A stretch of DNA of 17,517 bases from an uncultured Eubacteriales bacterium (lineage in GTDB: Bacteria; Bacillota; Clostridia; Peptostreptococcales; Anaerovoracaceae): assembly GCA_902772685.1 (NCBI GenBank), contig CACYBO010000081.1, positions 1-17,517 on the forward strand. The letters are read 5' to 3'. The number at the start of each line of letters is the position of its first letter. The first letter of the stretch is position 1. The notes under the pieces were generated by a model, which saw nothing but the letters and a program-made list of their open reading frames with translations, ran no database searches and had not been told where the DNA came from. Below, piece by piece: positions 1-7,536 of the stretch. Both the position numbers and the translations under genes were made by a program.

Positions 1-105
1 GGAGAACGGTGCTTCGGCGTTCTGGCGAACATGGATTTCATCCTGATCAGCACATATGAAAAGGATGGGGTTAATCCGGAACTTGTACTCTACAAAAAGA
101 GATAA
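1..105 (+). CDS. 3' end of an unidentified gene (partial)
   Basis: Only the last 34 codons are in the window. The frame is open from base 1 and ends at TAA (103-105). The visible C-terminus has a hydrophobic stretch (MDFILIST), then a charged end finishing in LYKKR. I do not recognise the family. The stop codon directly abuts the stop of the convergent gene on the other strand, with no intergenic base and no hairpin terminator, which is what a real compact convergent pair would look like. The same interval is also open on the minus strand in the frame of the neighbouring gene, past that gene's stop. A 34-codon open frame is not rare by chance, so the call is moderate only. Confidence 0.5.
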   Translation, partial: GERCFGVLANMDFILISTYEKDGVNPELVLYKKR

Positions 106-1248
106 TCATCGGAAGTTGTTGAGCTCGCTGTCTCCCACAGCAGAAGTGTGGTAGGCGATGATTACGGTCTCTATTTCCGGATGCTCTTCGATCCAGGAGA
201 TGACATTGGTCTCCATACGCATATCCCACAGCGTCAGATGTTTGCATGAAAGTGCCAGGAACGGTGAAAGGACACAGGAAAAAGATTCTTTGATCATCAG
301 GATATCCCCGTCGCTGACATCATAGTTAAAGATTTCATCGCGGCTGCCGTTGACGAACATATAGTAGTAATAGAGATTATGGCCATAGTCTACCGGCCGT
401 TCCTCCAGAAATGCTTCATCGGTAAAGACTTCAAATCCGCCTGTTTCATCGATGCCCTGCTTCGGAGAAATAAATCTGAAGTGTGTATCATACAGTGGAT
501 AGCGGCGGATGAAGTCGTCTCTTCCGCCGTACTTTCCTAAGGCAGCCATACCCATTTCTCCAACAAAAGCATCAGGATAGACTTCACGGCCGAGTTTCTC
601 TTCGTCTAGATTGTCGGTCTGAAGGGACATCCCGAACCGTTCATTCAGATCCTTTGCAATCAGGCGCGATGCCATCAGTCCCGAGTCTGCATTCCAATGA
701 TGGTCGGTCTTGTAGAAGACAGCGGAACGGTCAGGATCATCGCCGAATTTCTCACGGAATGGTTCACGGAGATCAAGCACAGGGATGCCGAGCTCTTGCA
801 TGGCATCTTTCTTTTTGTCAGCGCCGGAATTTCTGGTGCACGGAATTCCATACGAGGTGATTTCTTCGTCATACAGAGGCTTTCCCGGCAGTATGACGTA
901 CAGGAAGTTTTTACCTTGTTCTTTACAGACCTGATAGAGCTTATTCACATTTTTCTCTGTAGGTGTGGCTTCAAAAGGAGGATTTCCTCTCATAATCTCG
1001 CCGTAGTCGTCGGTAACAGTCAGGTCTTCAGGGAAATACCGTTTGTCCAGGGCAGCACTTGTAATCTGGAACGGCGCCAGGAGAAGTTCTTTCCCCGGCA
1101 GCGCATCATTGATTGAAGCTTCCCGGTCGGATGCTTCCGCATTGAGCAGATTGACGTCCTGAACAGGGTGAACGAGCAGAGACAATCCACCCAGGGTGAA
1201 GATTGCCATGACGGCCAGAAGAAAGATTTTTGATGTCGATAGTTTCAT
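106..1248 (-). CDS. DHHW / AlgX-AlgJ-like extracytoplasmic SGNH-type protein
   Basis: This 380-residue protein starts with an N-terminal membrane anchor or uncleaved signal (residues about 7-27), followed by an extracytoplasmic domain. The motif DHHW is at residues 182-185, inside KTDHHWNADSG. It is the signature of the DHHW family, related to the AlgJ/AlgX/DltD-type proteins that work with MBOAT acyltransferases in O-acylation of cell-surface polymers. Near the C-terminus, IKESFSC places Ser322 where relatives carry a DSF nucleophile motif; here the Asp is Glu. The gene follows the MBOAT gene with an 11-base gap, and the AGGGGG ribosome binding site overlaps the MBOAT stop, so the two are probably co-transcribed and coupled. 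The likely role is final acyl transfer, or polymer binding, on the outer face of the membrane. The acyl group and the polymer cannot be told from sequence. Confidence 0.8.
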   Translation of the reverse strand: MKLSTSKIFLLAVMAIFTLGGLSLLVHPVQDVNLLNAEASDREASINDALPGKELLLAPFQITSAALDKRYFPEDLTVTDDYGEIMRGNPPFEATPTEKNVNKLYQVCKEQGKNFLYVILPGKPLYDEEITSYGIPCTRNSGADKKKDAMQELGIPVLDLREPFREKFGDDPDRSAVFYKTDHHWNADSGLMASRLIAKDLNERFGMSLQTDNLDEEKLGREVYPDAFVGEMGMAALGKYGGRDDFIRRYPLYDTHFRFISPKQGIDETGGFEVFTDEAFLEERPVDYGHNLYYYYMFVNGSRDEIFNYDVSDGDILMIKESFSCVLSPFLALSCKHLTLWDMRMETNVISWIEEHPEIETVIIAYHTSAVGDSELNNFR

Positions 1249-1259
1249 TTTCCGGCCCC

Positions 1260-2678
1260 CTAAAACTGAAAGTACAAAAACGGATTATAACTGCCATTTA
1301 CGAGGAATGACAGGGACAACACTACCAAAACGAACAGCATGCATGCGCCGACCGGCAGCATGTATTTTTCTTTGCTTCCATTCCGCATCCAGTCTGTAAC
1401 CGCCTTTGGGATGGAACTGGAGAAGATGATGCCGGCAGCGAGCCAAGGGGCAGCCTGCGTGAACCAGAAACCGATAAGGTGTCCCTGCGCCGCGGACAAA
1501 AGCCACCTTGCGGGTGAGAACAGTCCTGTTATGAGGAACATTGCCGCTTTGAACGACTCCGCCCGGAACAAAGTCCAGAGCAGAACGATCCACAGCAGAA
1601 TCAGGATGCGGTAGACACGCCGGAAGCAGACGCCTCTCGTGTCAGGCTTCAGCAGGAACTTTTCCGCGATGAGCAGAACGCCCCACAGGAGCCCCCATGC
1701 TATGAATGTCCAGCCGGCGCCGTGCCAGAGGCCCGTAAGCGCCCAGACGATCAGAAGGTTCCGAACTGTAGCCGCATTCCCGTTCCGGCTGCCGCCGAGC
1801 GGGATGTACACATAATCCCGGAACCAGCTTGAGAGCGAAATGTGCCACCGTCTCCAGAAGTCGGAGCCGCTGACGGACAGATACGGATCTCTGAAGTTCT
1901 CAGGAATGCGGAACCCGAACATCCGGGACAGGCCGATCGCCATATCCGAGTACCCCGAGAAATCAAAGTAGATCTGCAAGGTATAGGACAGGACTCCCAT
2001 CCAGAGAACCGGACCAGGGAGAACCTGTTGGTTCCATGAGTCAAAGACAAAATCGGACACGATTGCCAGATTGTTCGCCAGAAGGACCTTTTTGCAAAGG
2101 CCGCGGCAGAAGCGCATGAACCCTTCGCCGGCTTCATCAAAGGATACCGCGCGGTTTTCAAGCTGCGGATAAATGACGTTGTAGCGGACGATCGGACCTG
2201 CGATGAGCTGCGGAAACAGCGCCAGGTAAAGTGCAACGTAGAGCGGATTCTTCTGAGGTTTCTCTCCGCGGTATATATCAGCGGCGTAGGAAATCGCCTG
2301 GAATGTGTAAAAGGAAATGCCGATAGGCAGAATGATACCGGGACTGACCGGATGACCTGAAGTCAGGGAGGTGACTGTTTCCGAAAAGAAATTTGCGTAC
2401 TTAAAAACGCCGAGCACCGCGATGTCCCCGGCAATACAGAAAATCAGCGCCCGTTTTTTTCCTGCGGGCGATCTGCTGTTTCCGATCACAAGACCGAACA
2501 TCCAGTTCCATATGATTTCAGCCATGAATAAGAATACGAAAAGAGGCTCTCCGCTGGCATAAAATACAAGACTCGAAAAAACGAGCCATCCGTTCCTGCA
2601 TTTCTCAGGAAGCAGATAGTACCCGATAAGTACGATAGGCAAAAAAACTAGTAAAAATGTCAATGATGAAAAAACCAT
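1260..2678 (-). CDS. MBOAT family O-acyltransferase (AlgI/DltB-like)
   Basis: The 472-residue polytopic membrane protein is of usual family length. Its first residues (MVFSSLTFLLVFLPIV) match the common MBOAT start and fix the start codon. The central block FWRRWHISLSSWFRDY, followed by YIPLGG, with His279, and the block TGLWHGAG with His319, the expected catalytic histidine, are classic AlgI/DltB features. AlgI-type proteins move acyl groups, usually acetyl, across the membrane for transfer to a polysaccharide or teichoic acid. The DHHW partner follows 11 bases downstream. No dltA/dltC-like activation or carrier genes are visible, so polysaccharide O-acetylation seems likelier than D-alanylation (inference). 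A promoter lies immediately upstream, so close that the message may be nearly leaderless. Confidence 0.92.
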   Translation of the reverse strand: MVFSSLTFLLVFLPIVLIGYYLLPEKCRNGWLVFSSLVFYASGEPLFVFLFMAEIIWNWMFGLVIGNSRSPAGKKRALIFCIAGDIAVLGVFKYANFFSETVTSLTSGHPVSPGIILPIGISFYTFQAISYAADIYRGEKPQKNPLYVALYLALFPQLIAGPIVRYNVIYPQLENRAVSFDEAGEGFMRFCRGLCKKVLLANNLAIVSDFVFDSWNQQVLPGPVLWMGVLSYTLQIYFDFSGYSDMAIGLSRMFGFRIPENFRDPYLSVSGSDFWRRWHISLSSWFRDYVYIPLGGSRNGNAATVRNLLIVWALTGLWHGAGWTFIAWGLLWGVLLIAEKFLLKPDTRGVCFRRVYRILILLWIVLLWTLFRAESFKAAMFLITGLFSPARWLLSAAQGHLIGFWFTQAAPWLAAGIIFSSSIPKAVTDWMRNGSKEKYMLPVGACMLFVLVVLSLSFLVNGSYNPFLYFQF

Positions 2679-2683
2679 GCCTT

Positions 2684-2713
2684 ATTATATCGCGGGAAAC
2701 AATAATTTGTCAT
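2684..2713 (-). promoter_or_regulatory. Sigma-A-type promoter of the MBOAT-DHHW operon
   Basis: On the minus strand, a perfect -10 TATAAT (complement of 2684-2689) lies 18 bases from a -35 ATGACA (complement of 2708-2713). Only five bases separate the -10 from the MBOAT ATG, so the predicted transcript start falls on or next to the start codon. A weak AAGG one base from the ATG is the only Shine-Dalgarno candidate. Either the transcript is leaderless or another start upstream is used. Confidence 0.55.
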
Positions 2714-2737
2714 TATCAAAAGCATTCGTGGTAAAAT
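2707..2737 (+). promoter_or_regulatory. Divergent promoter for the membrane protein-MMPL operon
   Basis: A -35 TTGTCA (2707-2712) and an extended -10 (TGG followed by TAAAAT, 2729-2737) point towards the gene at 2802. The spacer is 19 bases, rather long, but the TGn extension would compensate. The -35 overlaps the -35 of the opposite promoter, so polymerase binding at the two is probably mutually exclusive. Confidence 0.45.
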
Positions 2738-2801
2738 AAACCATAGTTTTCAGACTAATTAGAACATAGGAAAGTGCCCTTTCGCGAGGGGGAATCAAAG
2801 G

Positions 2802-3392
2802 ATGAACGGTCGGGAATTTGAAGAATTCATATTGATGCAGATAAAGCGCAGTAATTCTGTCCACACGGCAGGCCGCTGGATCTACCTGCTGCTCGGGATT
2901 GTCGGCATAGTCGGGTTCATCGTGGGCGTGCTGATGGGTCTCGGCGTGTCGGGAGGACTCCCGATTCTCGTCATGAGCATCGGATTTTTGCCCGCAAGCA
3001 TTGCATCGAAGTCAGCAGCGGCCTCCTATGCGGACGCAGCGGAGGACATGGCGCTCTGCTTGGAGGATCCGGAGTGCGCCGTCCCCGATGATTACAGTGA
3101 CAGTACGATGAAGATGCGCCAAAGCGCCTGCAACACCCTGAAGTCCACGAAGGGACTGATTGTTTCTTACGGCGTCATCGCTCTGGCGTGCTGGGTCGGT
3201 GCCGTGATTATTGTCTTTGCTTCTGATCCCGGAGGGCCGTATTTCGAACCGGGCATCCTGGCTTTGTCGTTTGTTCTGTTCACCATCGCTGTGGTTCTGA
3301 CTGTTTTGACGGTCAAATCCATACGGGATCTGCCGATGGCGAGACGCTACGCCCGCTGGCTGGAAGAAGAATCAGAAGACGGAGAGCGATGA
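2802..3392 (+). CDS. Hypothetical four-helix membrane protein
   Basis: I do not recognise a family for this 196-residue protein. Two hydrophobic segments sit at about residues 24-48 and 50-68, then a polar, acidic middle (about 72-115), then two more segments at about 118-140 and 148-172, and a charged tail rich in Glu and Arg. Both ends are probably cytoplasmic. The ATG has AGGGGG nine bases upstream and AAAGG next to it. The gene precedes the MMPL transporter by 19 bases on the same strand with no terminator between, so the two are likely co-transcribed. An accessory role for the transporter is possible but unproven. Confidence 0.8.
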   Translation: MNGREFEEFILMQIKRSNSVHTAGRWIYLLLGIVGIVGFIVGVLMGLGVSGGLPILVMSIGFLPASIASKSAAASYADAAEDMALCLEDPECAVPDDYSDSTMKMRQSACNTLKSTKGLIVSYGVIALACWVGAVIIVFASDPGGPYFEPGILALSFVLFTIAVVLTVLTVKSIRDLPMARRYARWLEEESEDGER

Positions 3393-3411
3393 CACATCAG
3401 AATCGTTAACA

Positions 3412-6400
3412 GTGAAAGATAGATTTGCCGAATTTCTTGTAACAAAAAGCAGGATCATCCTGATCATATCCATCATCCTTGCTCTTGGCTTCGGAGTGAT
3501 TATCCCATTTGTAAATGTGAACAAGGATATGACGAAATATCTGCCCGCAGACTCTTCCATGAGACACGGGCTTGATTTGATGGAAGCGGAATTCGGCAAG
3601 GAAGATTCCAGCACGCTGCTTCTCATGTTCGACGACCTCAGGACGGAGGATGAGAAACGTGCGATGAAGGCGGAACTGGAGACCCTTCCTTATGTTGATT
3701 CCGTCGACTACGAACTTCCGGGGAACAAAGACGGCGGCGACTACAACAAAGGCCGCCATACGCTGTACGTGATCAACGCGGACTGCGGCCAGTATTCTGA
3801 CAAGGGGACGGCTCTGTGGCAGGAGGTCAACGACCGGTATGAAGAGACTCACGAGATCGCCCTGGGCGGGTCCATCGACAAGGCGAACCACTCGGGGCTT
3901 CCTCTTTGGATTGCCACGGCAGCCGTTGCTCTGATCTTCCTCGTTCTTCTCCTCATGGCCAACTCATGGGCGGAACCTCTCGCATTCCTCGCTACGGTCG
4001 GCGTGGCTGTGCTGATCAACATGGGTTCCTACATATTTTTCCCGAGCATTTCCCATACGACCTTCGGTATCGTCGCCATACTCCAGCTCGCTCTGAGCAT
4101 GGACTATTCCATCATGCTTCTGAACCGGTACCGCCAGCAAAGGCAGGTCTGCCCGGATAAGCATCAGGCCATGCGGCAGGCGCTGGGGTTGTCCTTCGGC
4201 GCGATTACAGGGAGTTCGCTTACGACTTTCGCGGGTCTGCTGGCGCTCCTGTTCATGCGCTTCGGAATCGGCTCCGACATCGGGCTGGCACTCGCCAAGG
4301 GCGTGCTCATCAGCCTGCTCTGCATTTTCACAGTGATGCCGTCCATGCTCCTCGCTCTGGATTCTCTCATGCTGCGTACGCCGAAACCGACGCCCCCGTT
4401 TGATCTGCCGCGGTTCTCGCGGACCCAGTTCCGCTGCAGAGTTCCGCTGGCGCTTCTGTTCGCGGGTCTGTTCATCGCAGGCCTCATCGCACGCGGCGGC
4501 GTGGACTTCTCCTATGCGCAGTACGGCTCGGGCGATGTGATCGCGGAAGTCTTCGGCCATGATAACACCATGGTCATGATGTACAACGAAAAAGACGGCA
4601 ATTCCGCCGCTGAGCTGTCGGACATTCTGGAGGAGCGGGATGATATCAAAAGCGCTGTCTGCTACGAGAGCACCCTGGGCAAAAGCAGGACGGCGGAAGA
4701 TATGAAGGACTTTATGGACGATATGCAGGAGGAGGGCGATACGAAACAGCTGAGCACTTCCATGCTGCGTCTTGTTTACTATGATTATTTCGCCGGTGAT
4801 TCCGATCTCCGCATGACCATACCCGGATTTGTATCGTTCCTGCGGGGAGAGGTACTGAACGATCCGGACTTCGAGGATACAGTTGACAGTGAGATGCGCA
4901 GTCAGATTGACGACATGGCGAAGTATACGGATGTGGGCACTCTGACATCCCGGAAGACGGCCTCACAGCTGGCGGGTTTCTTCGGCATGAGCACAAAAGA
5001 TGCCCGGCAGCTGCTTCTCTACTACGAGATCAAACGCGGCAATGCCGGTGCGGGCAAAATGACGGTGCCGGGATTCATTTCATTTCTCATCGATGATGTT
5101 GCCGCTGATGCGGACTACGGGAGCATGATCGGCAAAAAACAGCTGAAGCAGCTGAAATCCATGCGGATCTACACGAAGAAAAAAGAAATGACAAAGGAGC
5201 GGACATATGAGGAGGCTGCCGGCATTCTGGGTATGGATGCGGATCAGATGAAACTGATCTATGTCGATCGCAGAATGGAAGAGGGCGTGGACGAAGCGAT
5301 GACCATCGCAGACCTCGCCGCGGCGCTGCAGGAGATGTCGGAGGATCCGGCTCTGCAGGAGCAGTTTGGAGGCGATGACATCGCCCAGCTGATCGCAGGC
5401 CTCACACAGGTGGGGCAGATGGACCCGACGGCCTACGATGTGAACGGCATGGCACAGGCCCTGAACATGTATGGGATGCCTCTCGATGTACGGACCCTGT
5501 CTCTGATCTACTCCTATGCGGATGTCGTGAATAACCCGTCCGCCAATGAGGCGTCGGTGCAGGAGATCATCAGCTACATGCTGTCCAATAAAGAGATCAG
5601 CGGCTCCCTGCCGAAGAGTCAGAAGAAACAGCTCAAACTGCTGAAGAAGATTATCGATACTTCGGTCAAAGGCAGCAAACTGTCACCGTCGGAGATGGGC
5701 AGTCTTCTCGGAATGAAAAAGAGCGATGTGCGCAGCATTTATCTGCTGAAGAAGTATAAAAAGGGAGAAACCGGTTCCTGGAGAATCACGCCGCAGCAGT
5801 TCATCAATTTTCTGGTGGATACTGTGCTGAAAGACAGCTCGATGAAGAACCGCGTCGGCGGCTCTGCGGATGATCTGATGCTGGTGCAGAAGCTGATCAA
5901 CAATTCCGTCGCCGGCACGGAGTACTGTGCTTCGGGACTGTCAGATCTGCTCGGGGAATACAGCGAAGACATGTCGGCGGGGGACATCAGTCTCCTGTAT
6001 GAGCTGTACGGCTCCAGGCATCTGTATGACGACACCTGGAAAATGGATCTGATGCAGTTCGTATCCCATCTCGATGATGAGATGATAAGCCGACCTGCCT
6101 TTGCGCAGGCTATGGATGAAGAGGATATCACCGATGTGCATGAGATGCGCGCCGATCTGGATGAGGCGGCTGAGAAGCTGAGGGGAGAGCACTACGGGAG
6201 AATGATGATCACCGCGGATCTGGATGAGGACTCCGATGAAACCAGACGGTTCATGGATCAGATGACGGGCTGGTCGGATGACTGCTTCGGGCATCCGTAT
6301 TATCTGATCGGAACGACGCCGATGGCCTATGAAACGTCACAGACATTCCATTCGGAACTCAACCGTGTCACGTTGCTCACGGCGCTGTTTGTGTTCATCA

Positions 6401-6906
6401 TCGTTCTGCTGACCTTCCGGAACCTGGTGACATCCGCCATTCTGGTTCTGATCATTCAGTGCGCCGTGTTCCTGACGATGGCGGTGCTGAATATGCTGCA
6501 TATCGATATGAATTATCTGGCCCTGCTCATCGTGCAGAGCATCATGATGGGCGCGACAATCGACTACGCTATCGTCTACACGTCTTACTACATCGAAAAC
6601 CGCAGTTTCGGCCCTGTTGAAGACGGCGGAAGCAGACTCGCGCCGGGATCGGCTGATGCTGCCTGGTCCAGAATCGATGCGATCCGCGGCGCGTATAAGG
6701 GATCCCTTCAGACTATACTCACGTCGGCGACGATACTGATTGCAGCGGTAGGGCTTCTGAGTTTCGCCTTTGAGGAGCCCGGAACCAGACAGATTTGCCG
6801 GATTCTCTCCGTCGGATGCCTGATTGCGACCATATTGGTCGTCTTCCTGCTGCCGGGGATTCTGGCATGTATGGACAGAGTGATCATCAGGAAAAAACGC
6901 GCCTGA
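3412..6906 (+). CDS. MMPL/RND family transporter with a repeat-bearing ectodomain
   Basis: This 1164-residue inner-membrane transporter has the duplicated MMPL/RND layout. TM1 is at about residues 15-35, followed by an ectodomain. Helices 2-7 lie at about 165-364, including LSMDY with Asp231-Tyr232. A long second ectodomain spans about 365-985, and the last five helices about 986-1155, including GATIDY with Asp1051-Tyr1052. The two Asp-Tyr pairs are the proton-relay positions expected in this family. Relatives export lipids, peptides or drugs using the proton gradient; the substrate here is unknown. The second ectodomain is far longer than in a minimal MMPL protein because of tandem repeats (separate entry). 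The start is GTG with no clear Shine-Dalgarno, and no upstream in-frame ATG was seen, so translation may depend on coupling to the gene that ends 19 bases before. The last helices leave a short basic tail (RKKRA). Confidence 0.92.
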   Translation: MKDRFAEFLVTKSRIILIISIILALGFGVIIPFVNVNKDMTKYLPADSSMRHGLDLMEAEFGKEDSSTLLLMFDDLRTEDEKRAMKAELETLPYVDSVDYELPGNKDGGDYNKGRHTLYVINADCGQYSDKGTALWQEVNDRYEETHEIALGGSIDKANHSGLPLWIATAAVALIFLVLLLMANSWAEPLAFLATVGVAVLINMGSYIFFPSISHTTFGIVAILQLALSMDYSIMLLNRYRQQRQVCPDKHQAMRQALGLSFGAITGSSLTTFAGLLALLFMRFGIGSDIGLALAKGVLISLLCIFTVMPSMLLALDSLMLRTPKPTPPFDLPRFSRTQFRCRVPLALLFAGLFIAGLIARGGVDFSYAQYGSGDVIAEVFGHDNTMVMMYNEKDGNSAAELSDILEERDDIKSAVCYESTLGKSRTAEDMKDFMDDMQEEGDTKQLSTSMLRLVYYDYFAGDSDLRMTIPGFVSFLRGEVLNDPDFEDTVDSEMRSQIDDMAKYTDVGTLTSRKTASQLAGFFGMSTKDARQLLLYYEIKRGNAGAGKMTVPGFISFLIDDVAADADYGSMIGKKQLKQLKSMRIYTKKKEMTKERTYEEAAGILGMDADQMKLIYVDRRMEEGVDEAMTIADLAAALQEMSEDPALQEQFGGDDIAQLIAGLTQVGQMDPTAYDVNGMAQALNMYGMPLDVRTLSLIYSYADVVNNPSANEASVQEIISYMLSNKEISGSLPKSQKKQLKLLKKIIDTSVKGSKLSPSEMGSLLGMKKSDVRSIYLLKKYKKGETGSWRITPQQFINFLVDTVLKDSSMKNRVGGSADDLMLVQKLINNSVAGTEYCASGLSDLLGEYSEDMSAGDISLLYELYGSRHLYDDTWKMDLMQFVSHLDDEMISRPAFAQAMDEEDITDVHEMRADLDEAAEKLRGEHYGRMMITADLDEDSDETRRFMDQMTGWSDDCFGHPYYLIGTTPMAYETSQTFHSELNRVTLLTALFVFIIVLLTFRNLVTSAILVLIIQCAVFLTMAVLNMLHIDMNYLALLIVQSIMMGATIDYAIVYTSYYIENRSFGPVEDGGSRLAPGSADAAWSRIDAIRGAYKGSLQTILTSATILIAAVGLLSFAFEEPGTRQICRILSVGCLIATILVVFLLPGILACMDRVIIRKKRA
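4765..6102 (+). repeat. Tandem ~81-residue degenerate protein repeats in the MMPL ectodomain
   Basis: Two landmarks recur. Landmark A, of the type MTIPGFVSFL, is at residues 468, 550, 630, 714, 792 and 878. Landmark B, of the type LGMxxxDVRxLxLxY, has its Gly at 525, 607, 688, 767 and 848. Spacing within each series is 78-86 and 79-82 residues, and B follows A by 53-58 residues. Units 1 and 6 align without gaps over FVS.L..E....P.F. The repeats are diverged at the protein level, so DNA-level repeat searches may miss them. They are probably helical. The function is unknown: substrate binding, or a spacer through the cell wall, are guesses. Confidence 0.8.
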
Positions 6907-6935
6907 TCAATTCCGCAGCGGAGCGGGTGAAATGT

Positions 6936-6964
6936 TTTACAGCAACTATAAACCGCGATATAAT
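6936..6964 (+). promoter_or_regulatory. Sigma-A-type promoter for the 6985-9175 operon
   Basis: A -35 TTTACA (6936-6941, one mismatch to TTGACA), a 17-base spacer and a perfect -10 TATAAT (6959-6964) lie in the gap after the MMPL gene. The predicted start near 6971 leaves a leader of about 14 bases containing the GGAG ribosome binding site. This separates the downstream operon from the transporter operon, although no terminator is visible between them. Confidence 0.65.
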
Positions 6965-6984
6965 GAAGCGGAGCGAGACATATA

Positions 6985-7536
6985 ATGCAAAGGCAGAAAG
7001 AAAAGGGAATGAATCAGAGAAAACTATTAAGATATGAAAACAGGCTGGCAGTCAGCGGAGCGGCAATCATCGCTTTCGGAGCATGGAACGTTGTGAAAGC
7101 CGCGATTTTTTTTATCGTCACGCCGCTGGAGGATCTCAGTCATTTCTTCGACTCCCCGGAGATGGCGCAAATAGATTTTTCGAGTATACCGGAAGGAACT
7201 CTGGATATTATCGTGTTGGTGGGCGTGCTGGCAGCACTGATGATCAGTCTGCTGGTTCGTTTTTACATCGGGCGGGCGGCCATTCAGGACAGCAGACGTA
7301 TCCGCAGGAGGCGAATCACATATGTAGTGTTCGCTGCTCTGGCAAGTCTGAGTCTGGTCATGGGCGTCATCACCAGATTATTCTTCGCCAATGAAAATAG
7401 CGTGGATTGGGTGAAATTCTATGATGTTTCAGTCGTCTCCACCATCGTTGATCTGACATCCCTGATGGCGCTGTTGGAGCTGATCGTTTCAGCAATCATA
7501 GTGCGGAGTCAGAGAAAGAAACTGGAGGTGGCGTGA
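6985..7536 (+). CDS. Hypothetical four-helix membrane protein
   Basis: The 183-residue protein has a basic N-terminus (QRQKEKGMNQRKLLRYENR) and then hydrophobic segments at about residues 22-48, 68-92, 108-130 and 146-172, with a basic end (RSQRKKLEVA). I do not recognise the family. GGAG at 6970-6973 is 11 bases before this ATG. A second in-frame ATG at 7009, preceded closely by AAAGGGA, would give a product eight residues shorter and cannot be excluded. Its stop overlaps the start of the next gene (TGATG), so translation is coupled. It is probably the first gene of a three-gene operon in which two membrane proteins flank a zinc-phospholipase-fold protein. Confidence 0.8.
   Translation: MQRQKEKGMNQRKLLRYENRLAVSGAAIIAFGAWNVVKAAIFFIVTPLEDLSHFFDSPEMAQIDFSSIPEGTLDIIVLVGVLAALMISLLVRFYIGRAAIQDSRRIRRRRITYVVFAALASLSLVMGVITRLFFANENSVDWVKFYDVSVVSTIVDLTSLMALLELIVSAIIVRSQRKKLEVA

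Noticed and set aside
697..1116. A 139-codon plus-strand frame opposite the DHHW gene
   Set aside because: The minus strand here encodes the conserved DHHW protein; the plus frame has no ribosome binding site of note and no recognisable family.
2773..2792. Small hairpin (CCCT / AGGG) around the ribosome binding site before 2802
   Set aside because: Only four pairs form, with a six-base loop; too weak to claim a riboswitch or attenuator.
3964..4560. A 198-codon open frame antisense to the MMPL gene
   Set aside because: Its translation is rich in Arg, Glu, His and Gln without a recognisable domain, it mirrors the codon phase of a clear MMPL coding region, and it lacks a convincing start.
6907..6935. 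Possible terminator after the MMPL gene
   Set aside because: The GC-rich stretch CCGCAGCGG cannot form a proper loop and no T-run follows.
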